A DNA stretch of 6,193 bases, from contig JAOUNZ010000062.1 of assembly GCA_029880665.1 (NCBI GenBank), positions 1 to 6,193 of the forward strand, given 5' to 3'. The DNA comes from Candidatus Nitrosopumilus sp. GTDB taxonomy: Archaea > Thermoproteota > Nitrososphaeria > Nitrososphaerales > Nitrosopumilaceae. Made by a program: the position numbers and the translations under genes. Shown here in pieces: positions 1 through 6,193 of the stretch (position 1 is the stretch's first letter; every line of letters starts with the position of its first letter). Below the pieces are notes generated by a model. It made no database searches. It was not told where the DNA came from and worked only from the letters and a program-made list of their open reading frames with translations.

Positions 1-539
1 GTTTTTTTACTGCCGGAAAACATTATACTAGACAATTTAATGACCTTGGAGATTTTTACTATTTTTGTAGCATACATCCTTACATGAAGGGGGTAGTTCA
101 TGTGATAAAGAATCCTGGAAGTGTCAGATCAATTGACGGAGTGGCTTCTGGATACAGCGACAACGGATTAGGATTTAAAATTAAATACATTTTAGATACC
201 AATCTTCAAAACGAGGTTCGTGTAGATCCAAAAGGAAATGCATTAACGTTTACTATTTCAGGCGACACACTAAATGATCAAATTACATTAGTTTTACCTT
301 CAGATCTTATTGACGAGCCAAATACTGCTTTGGTAGACGGGAGCATTGTGGATTTTACAATCGATGAAACATCTGCTGGAATCAAGTTGGTGATTCCAAT
401 AGAACCTCATTCTAAAGAAATCAAGATTATTGGCACCCATGTAATTCCTGAGTTTGGATTATTGGCAGTAAGCGTACTAAGCATTGGTTTGTTTTCTATG
501 TTGTTATTGTCTCGCTCTAAATTTTCTTTATTTGAATAA
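1..539 (+). CDS. Cell-surface blue-copper (cupredoxin) protein with PEFG-CTERM anchor, 5'-partial
   Basis: The reading frame is open to the left edge (first full codon at 3), so the gene starts outside the window. The first visible residues form the end of a type-1 copper domain: an F-x-x-G-x-[FY]-Y-F-C strand, then Cys (66-68), His (75-77) and Met (84-86) spaced C-x2-H-P-x-M, the short amicyanin-like ligand loop. The ATG at 84 is therefore the likely axial copper ligand, not a start codon. The first His ligand would lie upstream. About 90 residues of beta-rich sequence follow (roughly 195-430), ending in a strand pattern that commonly precedes PEFG in thaumarchaeal surface proteins. PEFG lies at 447-458, then a hydrophobic helix (about 459-506) and a short tail with Arg and Lys. 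This tripartite end matches the thaumarchaeal PEFG-CTERM signal, thought to be processed by an archaeosortase. Likely role (inference): extracellular electron carrier or copper-binding protein. It is convergent with the trp operon and not obviously related to it. The redox partner cannot be told. Confidence 0.85.
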   Translation, partial: FFTAGKHYTRQFNDLGDFYYFCSIHPYMKGVVHVIKNPGSVRSIDGVASGYSDNGLGFKIKYILDTNLQNEVRVDPKGNALTFTISGDTLNDQITLVLPSDLIDEPNTALVDGSIVDFTIDETSAGIKLVIPIEPHSKEIKIIGTHVIPEFGLLAVSVLSIGLFSMLLLSRSKFSLFE

Positions 540-559
540 ATCGATCTTTACACATGTAT

Positions 560-567
560 AAAAAAAA
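560..567 (-). terminator. Oligo-T run on the minus strand, candidate trp operon terminator
   Basis: An eight-base A run on the plus strand reads as T8 on the minus strand, about 150 nt beyond the trpA stop. It is the only long minus-strand T run in the spacer, so it is the best candidate for termination of the trp transcript. If used, the trp 3' UTR would be about 150 nt and complementary to the terminator region of the convergent cupredoxin gene. Termination could instead occur closer to trpA, for example at the inverted repeat at 651-703. Confidence 0.35.
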
Positions 568-570
568 TTC

Positions 571-634
571 TTTTTTTCAATGGATTTTTGTATTTTTTAC
601 CATGGTTTTTTTATTTTTCTTTGTTTATTTTATT
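571..634 (+). terminator. T-rich tracts, probable archaeal terminator of the cupredoxin gene
   Basis: Beginning 32 nt after the cupredoxin stop codon, the plus strand carries a cluster of T runs of five to seven bases (571-577, 593-598, 606-612, 614-618 among them), continuing as T-rich sequence to about 634. Archaeal RNA polymerase generally terminates at such oligo-T tracts without needing a hairpin. Position and composition fit; actual 3' ends are not visible from sequence. Confidence 0.55.
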
Positions 635-650
635 ATGAGAACATCAAGTA

Positions 651-703
651 TGGCAGTCAGAACTGTATATTATCACTATCATTCAGTCTGTGTACGACTG
701 CCA
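651..703. repeat. Imperfect inverted repeat / extended hairpin next to the trpA stop
   Basis: TGGCAGTC at 651-658 is perfectly complementary to GACTGCCA at 696-703. Inside it, 659-665 can pair with 684-689 (six base pairs with A662 bulged), leaving a six-base one-sided bulge (690-695) and an 18-nt AU-rich apical loop (666-683). Alternative small hairpins are also possible: 684-688 with 696-700, and 654-657 with 662-665. In the trp transcript the structure would begin 13 nt after the trpA stop codon. It could be a 3'-end stability or termination element, a DNA-binding site, or chance. No protein-coding reading is evident across it. Confidence 0.5.
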
Positions 704-716
704 CACTTTTGACGGA

Positions 717-1517
717 TTATAGCGTGGTTTGTTTTTTAAGACGCTTAGTAAACGCTGAAATTTTTGATTCCAGTTTATCATAATGTGTTTTTTCAATTAA
801 TTTCAGGTATGCACTGCCAACAATTATTGCATCAGCTCCTGCTTTTACATATGTTCTAACATCTTCAGGGGTGGATACGCCAAATCCTACACCAATGGGG
901 ATTTTTCCTTTTGTATGTTTTTTTACATCCTTAATTGCATCTAGGGTGTAATTTTTAATCCCTGTTTTTGCTCCTGTTGTGCCAAAAACTGCAACAAGAT
1001 ACAAAAATCCAGTTGATATTTTAGAAATTTTCTCTATTCTGGTTTTGCTTGTGTTTGGCGATATTAGAAAAATAGTATCTGTATTGTTTTTTGCTGCCTG
1101 AATATACTTTTTTGATTCCTCAATTGACATGTCAGGAAGAATAAATCCATCAATTCCTGCCTTTTTTGCCTCTGCAATAAATCTTTGATATCCTGTATGA
1201 TACAAGATATTAGTATATGTCATCATTACAAGTGGGACATCTGTCTCTTTTCTGATCTTCTTGACAATATCAAAATATTTGGAAACCGTGGTTCCATTCT
1301 CAAGTGATACTGTACTTGCATTTTGAATAACAGGGCCATCAGCTAGTGGGTCTGAAAATGGAAATCCTAGTTCTATGATGTCTGCTCCACCAGACACTAA
1401 TCCTCGTACAGCTGCAATTGTTGCTTTTTCATTTGGGAATCCTACCATAATGTAAGAGATTAACGCCCTTTGGTTATTTGCAGCAAGTTCTGCAAATTTT
1501 TCCTTAATCTTTGACAT
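717..1517 (-). CDS. trpA: Tryptophan synthase alpha subunit
   Basis: TrpA cleaves indole-3-glycerol phosphate to indole and glyceraldehyde-3-phosphate; indole is channelled to TrpB in the cytoplasmic alpha-beta complex. The 266-residue protein is full length for the family (about 250-270). Both catalytic acids are present: Glu49 in IELGFPFSD and Asp60 in DPLADGP. The flexible loop 6 reads AVFGTTGAKTG, the FGTTGA form resembling Pyrococcus TrpA rather than the bacterial RxGVTGA. The phosphate-binding glycine motifs GFGVSTPEDV and IIVGSAYLK close the TIM barrel. The ATG at 1517 gives the expected N-terminus and lies within the end of trpB, a 14-nt overlap that implies translational coupling. 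Only a weak GGA precedes it. It is the last gene of the operon. No defect is seen. Confidence 0.97.
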   Translation of the reverse strand: MSKIKEKFAELAANNQRALISYIMVGFPNEKATIAAVRGLVSGGADIIELGFPFSDPLADGPVIQNASTVSLENGTTVSKYFDIVKKIRKETDVPLVMMTYTNILYHTGYQRFIAEAKKAGIDGFILPDMSIEESKKYIQAAKNNTDTIFLISPNTSKTRIEKISKISTGFLYLVAVFGTTGAKTGIKNYTLDAIKDVKKHTKGKIPIGVGFGVSTPEDVRTYVKAGADAIIVGSAYLKLIEKTHYDKLESKISAFTKRLKKQTTL

Positions 1518-2694
1518 GTTTATCCAGATAGTTTTGTACTTCTTCTACGTCTTTATCTCCTCTTCCAGACAGTGTGACTACAATTGATTCTGATTTCTTT
1601 CCTTTTCTTGCAACCTTCATCGCTTCAGCAATTGCATGAGAAGATTCAAGTGCAGGTATGATTCCTTCGGTTCTTGTTAGCATCAAAAATGCCTCGATTA
1701 CTTCCTTGTCTGTAGCTGAGTGATATTTGATACGTTTCATATCCTTATAGTATGAATGCTCTGGACCTACTCCAGGATAATCCAGTCCTGCCGAAATACT
1801 ATGTGTCTCTGTAATTTGACCTTCTTTGTCTTGGAGTAAATATGTCATCATCCCATGTAGTACCCCCTTGCTCCCAGAGGATAATGTTGCAGAATGCATT
1901 TTTGTTTTTAATCCGTGACCTGCAGCTTCTACACCGATAATTTCAGCATCAGTATCTACAAGAGGGTAAAATGTTCCAATTGCATTAGATCCACCGCCTA
2001 CACATGCTATTACATAATCTGGTGCCTTGTTGTTTATTTTTTTCATTTGTGTTTTGATTTCTTTACCAATTACACTTTGAAAATCCCTGACCATTACCGG
2101 GTATGGATGAGGTCCTACTGCCGAACCTAGAAGATAATATGTTGTCTCCACATTAGTAATCCAGTCTCTAATTGCATCATTAATTGCGTCTTTCAGTGTC
2201 ATGGAACCTGATTTTACTGGATGTACTTTGGAGCCAAGCATGTTCATTCTATACACATTTAGCTTTTGTCTTATGGTGTCTTTGTAACCCATATACACTT
2301 CAGATGTCATTCCCAAAGCTGCACATGCCATTGCAGTTGCAACTCCATGTTGTCCTGCTCCAGTTTCCGCAATGATTCTTTTTTTATTCATTCTTTTTGC
2401 AAGAATTGCCTGACCCAAGGTATTGTTGATTTTGTGCGCTCCTCCATGCAGCAGGTCTTCTCTTTTTAGATAAATTTTTGCTCCACCAATTTTTTCTGAC
2501 AAATTCTTTGCATAGTACAGCGGCGTTGGCCTTCCTGCATAGATTTTGAGGTAGTAATCAAGTTCTTTTTTAAAACTATTATCATTTTTGAATTTAAGAT
2601 AATTTTCTTCCAGCTCTTCAATTGCAGGAACCAAAGTTTCTGGAATATACTTCCCACCAAATTCACCAAATCGTCCGTTTTTAGGATATTTCAA
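1504..2694 (-). CDS. trpB: Tryptophan synthase beta subunit (TrpB1 type)
   Basis: This PLP enzyme condenses indole from TrpA with L-serine to give L-tryptophan. At 396 residues it is normal for TrpB. Visible functional residues are the PLP Schiff-base Lys88 in HGGAHKINN, catalytic Glu110 in ETGAGQHG, the PLP-phosphate loop GGGSN at 233-237, and Ser376 in LSGRGDKD, which contacts the PLP ring nitrogen. HGGAHK (rather than bacterial HTGAHK) and the overall sequence resemble Pyrococcus furiosus TrpB. The compact N-terminus RFGEFGGKYIPETL and linkage to trpA mark it as the TrpA-partnered TrpB1, not TrpB2. The start is TTG: the next in-frame Met is residue 102, an upstream in-frame stop lies at 2725-2727, and GGTGA sits 7 nt before the TTG. 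The TTG overlaps the trpC stop as TTGA. Confidence 0.97.
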   Translation of the reverse strand: MKYPKNGRFGEFGGKYIPETLVPAIEELEENYLKFKNDNSFKKELDYYLKIYAGRPTPLYYAKNLSEKIGGAKIYLKREDLLHGGAHKINNTLGQAILAKRMNKKRIIAETGAGQHGVATAMACAALGMTSEVYMGYKDTIRQKLNVYRMNMLGSKVHPVKSGSMTLKDAINDAIRDWITNVETTYYLLGSAVGPHPYPVMVRDFQSVIGKEIKTQMKKINNKAPDYVIACVGGGSNAIGTFYPLVDTDAEIIGVEAAGHGLKTKMHSATLSSGSKGVLHGMMTYLLQDKEGQITETHSISAGLDYPGVGPEHSYYKDMKRIKYHSATDKEVIEAFLMLTRTEGIIPALESSHAIAEAMKVARKGKKSESIVVTLSGRGDKDVEEVQNYLDKHVKD

Positions 2695-3467
2695 TATGTA
2701 TTCACCAATTTTTTTACTTGTTCTTCAATGTTGTCACTTTTCATTATACTTGAACCTATCAAAAAAGCATCTGCACCACATTTTTTCAGATATTGAATGT
2801 CTTTAGGAGTATCAATCCCACTTTCTGAAAGAATCAACCTCGTTTTTTCAAACCCAGAGAGAATTCTCTCCGTTGTTTTTAGATCAATTTCCAGCGTGTC
2901 AAGATTTCTGTTATTGATTCCGATCAGATCTGCCTTTGTGCTTAATGCATTTTGAAACTCTTGTTTGGTGTGAACTTCGAGTAAAACTTCCAACCCTTGC
3001 CTGTGTCCGTAGTCTATAAACTCATCAACATTGGATAAAAATTTCTGATCAAAAAGGGATTGGATAAGTAACATGTAATCTGCGCCTATCTTTTTTGCAG
3101 CATCAATCTGAACTTTGTCAATCATGATGTCTTTCATCAGCATTGGAACATCCACCATCTGTCTTACGTTCATGAAATACTCTGGAGAGCCATTAAACAA
3201 GTATGGCTGGGTTAATACCGAAAGTGCTTTTGAGCCTCCAGCAATCATTTGGCAAGCAATACTGACAGGATCTTCTGGTGTTCTGATTTTGCCTAACGAG
3301 GGTGATGAAAATTTAATCTCAGTCAGAAGTGTTGCATGTGGATTTGTCTTGATGATTTGTTTAAAATCTTTAGTTGATTTTTGCAGATCTGCATCTATTT
3401 CGTAAATCCCGTCATTAATTGCCATCTGGGAATTATTCACCAGTTTTCTCAAAATATTTTCAGCCAT
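2691..3467 (-). CDS. trpC: Indole-3-glycerol phosphate synthase
   Basis: TrpC decarboxylates and closes the ring of 1-(o-carboxyphenylamino)-1-deoxyribulose-5-phosphate (CdRP) to make indole-3-glycerol phosphate, the TrpA substrate. It is a 258-residue single-domain TIM barrel, similar in length to archaeal IGPS (Sulfolobus about 248), and is not fused to TrpF. The catalytic set aligns by motif with Sulfolobus IGPS: Glu50 and Lys52 in LLTEIKFSSPSLG, Lys112 in LMKDIMI, Glu164 in LLEVH, Asn185 in GINNRNL, Glu215 and Ser216 in LSESGI, and the phosphate loop GSS at 238-240. An in-frame TTG at 3470 would add one residue, but the ATG at 3467 is preferred because AAGGAG lies 7 nt upstream of it, against 4 nt for the TTG. 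It overlaps trpD by 8 nt (ATGGCTGA) and ends in the TTGA shared with trpB. No trpF lies between it and trpB. Confidence 0.96.
   Translation of the reverse strand: MAENILRKLVNNSQMAINDGIYEIDADLQKSTKDFKQIIKTNPHATLLTEIKFSSPSLGKIRTPEDPVSIACQMIAGGSKALSVLTQPYLFNGSPEYFMNVRQMVDVPMLMKDIMIDKVQIDAAKKIGADYMLLIQSLFDQKFLSNVDEFIDYGHRQGLEVLLEVHTKQEFQNALSTKADLIGINNRNLDTLEIDLKTTERILSGFEKTRLILSESGIDTPKDIQYLKKCGADAFLIGSSIMKSDNIEEQVKKLVNTY
2702..2706 (-). promoter_or_regulatory. Shine-Dalgarno deciding the TTG start of trpB
   Basis: GGTGA on the minus strand lies 7 nt before the TTG at 2694, inside the 3' end of trpC. The spacing equals that seen before trpG and trpC, and no in-frame ATG or GTG exists nearby, so the TTG start is well supported. 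Confidence 0.7.
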
Positions 3468-4506
3468 CAATTATCTCCTTTAGTTTGGAGATGTCTCCAG
3501 TGTCTTGAACAAAATTTTTCAACAATGAAAATGCTTTGCCACTCTTTATTGTATCCAATGCGATTTGTACTGCTTCCTCAAAGTTTTTACAAATGTTTGC
3601 GACAATTAATCCACCAGCTGCATTAAGGGCAGTAGTCTCAATCATGGATTGGTTTGAAGTGTTATTTAGCACTCCCACAAATGATTTGATGGCATCTTCT
3701 TTAGAATTAACTTGAATGTCTTGCAATGATGATTTACGCAAGCCTAAGACCTCCGGATCAATTGCGTTCATTAGCACTTTGTTATTTTTTAAGATACATA
3801 CACGATTAACTGAACTCGTAGAAAATTCATCCATGCCGTCATCCGAACGAACTGTCATAATATTTTCAGCGCCTCTTTTTTTGAGGAGTAACGGCAGCCT
3901 GTCTAGATATTCTGCAGAGAGCACTCCTACTAGTTGGTTTTTTACACCGGCTGGATTTGACAGAGGGCCTAGAAGATTAAATGCAGTTCTTTGCCCTAGA
4001 TTCTTTCTTGCAGCAGACACATGTCGCATTGCAGGGTGAAACTTTTGTGCAAACATAAAGCAGAGATTATGTTTTTGCAGTATATCTGCAATCTTTGCTG
4101 GCTCTAGATTCAAGTCATAACCAAAATATTCAAAAACATCTGCACTACCAGCAATTCCTGAGCTTGAACGATTTCCATGTTTTGCCACAATTCCACCAGC
4201 AGCTGCCACAACAAATGACGCAGTTGTGGATATGTTAAATGTCCGTAGTTTATCTCCGCCTGTTCCACACATGTCAATTATGGTCCCGTTGTTTTTAGGC
4301 TCCACTTTAAGCGAGAAATCCTGCATTTTATCCAACATTCCAAGTAATTCATCATCTGTTTCCCCTTTATCTGCCAAGTATGATAAAAAATCTGCATTTT
4401 GTGAGTCATTTGTCTTACCAGACAAGATGTCGGTCATTACCTGATTCATCTGATCATATGTAAGATCTGTCTTTTCTTGTAACTTTAAGATCATCTCTGA
4501 AATCAT
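3460..4506 (-). CDS. trpD: Anthranilate phosphoribosyltransferase
   Basis: TrpD transfers 5-phosphoribose from PRPP to anthranilate, giving phosphoribosylanthranilate. The 348-residue protein is a normal stand-alone enzyme of the nucleoside phosphorylase/TrpD fold: a small helical N-terminal domain (about 1-70) and an alpha/beta domain carrying the active site. Visible motifs are the PRPP loop GTGGD (81-85), NIST (91-94), KHGNR (109-113), Arg167 in SAARKNLG (anthranilate contact in Sulfolobus TrpD), LGPLSNPAG (180-187 region), and the metal-binding Asp226-Glu227 in DGMDEFS. It is not fused to TrpG. The ATG at 4506 forms an ATGA overlap with the trpG stop. The region upstream is purine-rich but lacks a good Shine-Dalgarno, so translation probably depends on coupling to trpG. 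It overlaps trpC by 8 nt. Confidence 0.97.
   Translation of the reverse strand: MISEMILKLQEKTDLTYDQMNQVMTDILSGKTNDSQNADFLSYLADKGETDDELLGMLDKMQDFSLKVEPKNNGTIIDMCGTGGDKLRTFNISTTASFVVAAAGGIVAKHGNRSSSGIAGSADVFEYFGYDLNLEPAKIADILQKHNLCFMFAQKFHPAMRHVSAARKNLGQRTAFNLLGPLSNPAGVKNQLVGVLSAEYLDRLPLLLKKRGAENIMTVRSDDGMDEFSTSSVNRVCILKNNKVLMNAIDPEVLGLRKSSLQDIQVNSKEDAIKSFVGVLNNTSNQSMIETTALNAAGGLIVANICKNFEEAVQIALDTIKSGKAFSLLKNFVQDTGDISKLKEIIDG
3475..3480 (-). promoter_or_regulatory. Shine-Dalgarno deciding the ATG start of trpC
   Basis: AAGGAG on the minus strand, inside the trpD 3' end, is 7 nt from the ATG at 3467 and only 4 nt from the TTG at 3470. The same 7-nt gap is found before trpG and trpB, which favours the ATG. 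Confidence 0.7.
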
Positions 4507-5099
4507 TTCTTTTTCTCTCTTACTTGTTTGATGAAATTTCCAAGAATTTTTTTTCCATCTTCAGTCATTATTGATTCTGGATGAAACTGCACTCCTTGAA
4601 TGAGGTATTTTTTGTGTTGTATTGCCATCACTTCTCCATCATCTGCTGCTGTTGCAGTGACTTGCAACACATCTGGTATCACTGTTTTATCTCCGACTAG
4701 GCTATGATAACGTGTAGCTCTGAAAGGATTTTTTACACCTTTGAATAGTTCTGAATCAGTATGGTCAACTGGACTTGTCTTACCATGTCGTACACATCCT
4801 GCATTTGTGACTTTGCCGCCAAATGCATCAATTATTCCCTGGTGTCCTAAACATACTCCCAGTATCGGGGTCTGTGATCCTAATTCTTTGATTACATCAC
4901 TACAAACTCCAAAGTGTTTTTTGTCCTCAGGGGTACCAGGGCCAGGAGATATTATTATTGCGTCATAGTTTCTTTTTTTGATTTCATCTAACGTGATCTT
5001 ATCATTTCTGATCACATCACATTCTACTCCCAATTCTCCCAGATACTGTGCAATATTGTACACAAATGAGTCATAATTGTCAATAATTAAAAAATTCAA
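4503..5099 (-). CDS. trpG: Anthranilate synthase component II (glutamine amidotransferase)
   Basis: TrpG hydrolyses glutamine and passes ammonia to TrpE in the anthranilate synthase complex. It is a 198-residue class I glutamine amidotransferase domain. The catalytic triad is visible: Cys83 in GVCLGHQ, His173 and Glu175 in FHPES. The oxyanion-side SPGPG (51-55), the N-terminal DNYDSFVYN and the MHGK-like RHGKTS are typical of TrpG/PabA. Such subunits sometimes also serve aminodeoxychorismate synthase; position directly after trpE argues for TrpG as the main role. The start is TTG at 5099, giving the canonical N-terminus directly before the first beta strand. GGGAGG lies 7 nt upstream and the TTG shares TTGA with the trpE stop. 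No upstream ATG alternative was identified. It overlaps trpD by ATGA. Confidence 0.95.
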   Translation of the reverse strand: MNFLIIDNYDSFVYNIAQYLGELGVECDVIRNDKITLDEIKKRNYDAIIISPGPGTPEDKKHFGVCSDVIKELGSQTPILGVCLGHQGIIDAFGGKVTNAGCVRHGKTSPVDHTDSELFKGVKNPFRATRYHSLVGDKTVIPDVLQVTATAADDGEVMAIQHKKYLIQGVQFHPESIMTEDGKKILGNFIKQVREKKK

Positions 5100-6193
5100 C
5101 TTGAGGCCTCCCTTAATGCCTGAAGCATGGCTCCTGCTTTATCTTCGGTCTCTTTGAATTCGTTTTCTGCAACAGAGTCTGACACAATACCTGCTCCTGA
5201 TTGTACAAATCCCGTGTTGTCTTTGATGAATATGCTTCTAATCGCAATGGCAAAGTCACAACATCCGTTGTAAGAAAAATAGCCAACAGCTCCTGCATAA
5301 GGTCCTCTTGCTTCTGTTTCTAATTCATCTATGATCTCCATGGCTCTAACCTTTGGAGCCCCAGATACTGTTCCAGCCGGAAATACTGCTTGAAACGCAT
5401 CAAACATGTCGTTTTTAGGAGACAGATTCCCTACAACATGGCTAACAATGTGTTGAACATGGCTAAACTGTTTAATCTCCATTAGAGATTCAAGGTGAAC
5501 TGTTCCATACTTACACACTCTACCAATATCATTTCTGCCCAAATCTACAAGCATTGTGTGTTCTGCCAATTCTTTTTCATCATGGATTAGCTCCGCAGAT
5601 AGCAATTTGTTCTTCTCCTCATCATCAGTGATTTTTCGAGTTCCTGCAATTGGGAATGTTTCTACTTTATTATCGGTAATTCTGACTAACATTTCAGGAG
5701 ATGCACCAATAATTGTTTTGTTGCCTTGTTTTAGATGATACATGTAGGGTGAGGGATTTAGATTTCGTAATGTTTTGTATAACGTCAAAAAATCGCCGCT
5801 AACATCAAATGCAAATTTTCTAGATAGTACCACTTGGAAGATATCTCCATCATGAATGTATTTTTTTGCCTTGTTTACAATTTCCGAGTATTTTTTTTCA
5901 TCCATGTTTGGTCTTGTCTCACTTGAATTAAATTCTCCAAAATAACCATCCCCCATGATTAATTTATCAAATCTATTTTCATCGTGAAAAAAATAAAATA
6001 ATTTTTTGTGTAGATTGTCATATAATATGCCATCATCATAAATTCCAAACTCCATTAATGGTTGTGGGGAATTGTGAGAATCTTTAATATTCTCAACTAG
6101 CCTTATTGCGTCATAATTTACAACGCCTACTGCACCGCCAAGATATCTATAACTCTGATCATCTGTCTTCCCCAATAGTTTCTTTAATTCTTC
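5096..6193 (-). CDS. trpE: Anthranilate synthase component I, N-terminus outside window
   Basis: TrpE converts chorismate plus ammonia from TrpG to anthranilate, the committed step. The frame is open to the right edge; 365 residues are visible, and by comparison with archaeal TrpE (about 420-430) some 60-80 residues are missing, including the N-terminal part of the tryptophan-binding site. The TTG at 6173-6175 is an internal Leu codon, not a start. The chorismate-binding domain begins near 5920. PIAGT (5639-5653) identifies TrpE rather than PabB, which has PIKGT. Further motifs are the feedback-site segment NPSPYMYHL (from 5758), LVDLGRNDIGRV, FSHVQHIVSHV, FPAGTVSGAPK (from 5383) and the metal-binding stretch with ENEFKETEDKAGAM. 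Allosteric inhibition by tryptophan is likely, but the complete site cannot be checked here. The stop overlaps the trpG start as TTGA. The operon promoter must lie beyond the window. Confidence 0.96.
   Translation of the reverse strand, partial: EELKKLLGKTDDQSYRYLGGAVGVVNYDAIRLVENIKDSHNSPQPLMEFGIYDDGILYDNLHKKLFYFFHDENRFDKLIMGDGYFGEFNSSETRPNMDEKKYSEIVNKAKKYIHDGDIFQVVLSRKFAFDVSGDFLTLYKTLRNLNPSPYMYHLKQGNKTIIGASPEMLVRITDNKVETFPIAGTRKITDDEEKNKLLSAELIHDEKELAEHTMLVDLGRNDIGRVCKYGTVHLESLMEIKQFSHVQHIVSHVVGNLSPKNDMFDAFQAVFPAGTVSGAPKVRAMEIIDELETEARGPYAGAVGYFSYNGCCDFAIAIRSIFIKDNTGFVQSGAGIVSDSVAENEFKETEDKAGAMLQALREASS
5107..5112 (-). promoter_or_regulatory. Strong Shine-Dalgarno deciding the TTG start of trpG
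   Basis: GGGAGG on the minus strand, inside the last trpE codons, lies 7 nt before the TTG at 5099. It is the best ribosome-binding match in the window, which fits a need to offset a weak start codon and supply TrpG in step with TrpE. Confidence 0.75.

Noticed and set aside
580..783. Small plus-strand reading frame rich in Phe and hydrophobic residues in the spacer
   Set aside because: It is a by-product of the T-rich tracts, has no recognisable motif or Shine-Dalgarno, and its 3' third runs antisense through the end of trpA.
1504..2694. Gly in HGGAHK of TrpB as an abnormal active-site substitution
   Set aside because: As I recall it, the same motif occurs in the active Pyrococcus furiosus enzyme, so it is a normal archaeal variant.
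3115..3405. 96-codon plus-strand open frame opposite trpC (and similar ones opposite trpB, trpD, trpG and trpE)
   Set aside because: These frames are antisense to strongly conserved Trp enzymes, show no family resemblance and have no ribosome-binding signals; they are shadows.
3468..3470. TTG at 3470 as the trpC start
   Set aside because: The ATG immediately after it has a 7-nt gap to AAGGAG, while the TTG would have only 4 nt.
6173..6175. TTG as a trpE start codon
   Set aside because: The frame continues to the window edge, and TrpE needs an N-terminal tryptophan-binding region not yet seen; this is an internal Leu codon.
4503..6193. Whether the TrpE/TrpG pair could be aminodeoxychorismate synthase (PabB/PabA)
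   Set aside because: The TrpE-specific PIAGT (not PIKGT) and the position at the head of trpDCBA point to anthranilate synthase.

Overview
The window looks like a piece of an AT-rich, ammonia-oxidizing-type thaumarchaeal (Nitrososphaerota) chromosome, probably Nitrosopumilus- or Nitrosarchaeum-like. Three things suggest this. The left-hand gene ends in a PEFG sorting signal of the thaumarchaeal kind. That same gene carries a blue-copper site with a short Cys-x2-His-Pro-x-Met loop, a protein class abundant in these archaea. The Trp enzymes have archaeal signatures, such as HGGAHK in TrpB and FGTTGA in TrpA. The assignment rests on sequence recognition only; no search was run.

Layout. Positions 1-539 (+) hold the 3' part of a surface-anchored cupredoxin gene whose start lies outside the window. 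Positions 540-716 are a convergent intergenic spacer with T-rich tracts (a likely archaeal terminator for the cupredoxin gene), an oligo-T run for the opposite strand, and a 53-nt imperfect inverted repeat next to the trpA stop. From 717 to the right edge everything is one minus-strand tryptophan operon, transcribed right to left: trpE (N-terminus cut by the window edge), trpG, trpD, trpC, trpB, trpA. Every neighbouring pair overlaps (4, 4, 8, 4 and 14 nt), so there is no non-coding base inside the visible operon.

How the genes work together. TrpE and TrpG form anthranilate synthase (chorismate + glutamine to anthranilate). TrpD adds phosphoribose from PRPP. TrpC closes the indole ring to indole-3-glycerol phosphate. 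TrpA and TrpB form tryptophan synthase. The one pathway enzyme not encoded here is phosphoribosylanthranilate isomerase (TrpF): trpC runs directly into trpB. That step must be encoded elsewhere, upstream of trpE beyond the window, or by a bifunctional HisA/PriA-like enzyme.

Two genes, trpG and trpB, appear to start with TTG inside a TTGA stop/start overlap. For these two and for trpC, a Shine-Dalgarno-like sequence sits exactly 7 nt before the chosen start. All visible catalytic residues of the Trp enzymes are intact. I see no mobile element, CRISPR array, tRNA or rRNA. This is mainly an ordinary housekeeping region; the points worth a second look are the missing trpF, the intergenic hairpin, the TTGA couplings and the cupredoxin/PEFG protein.
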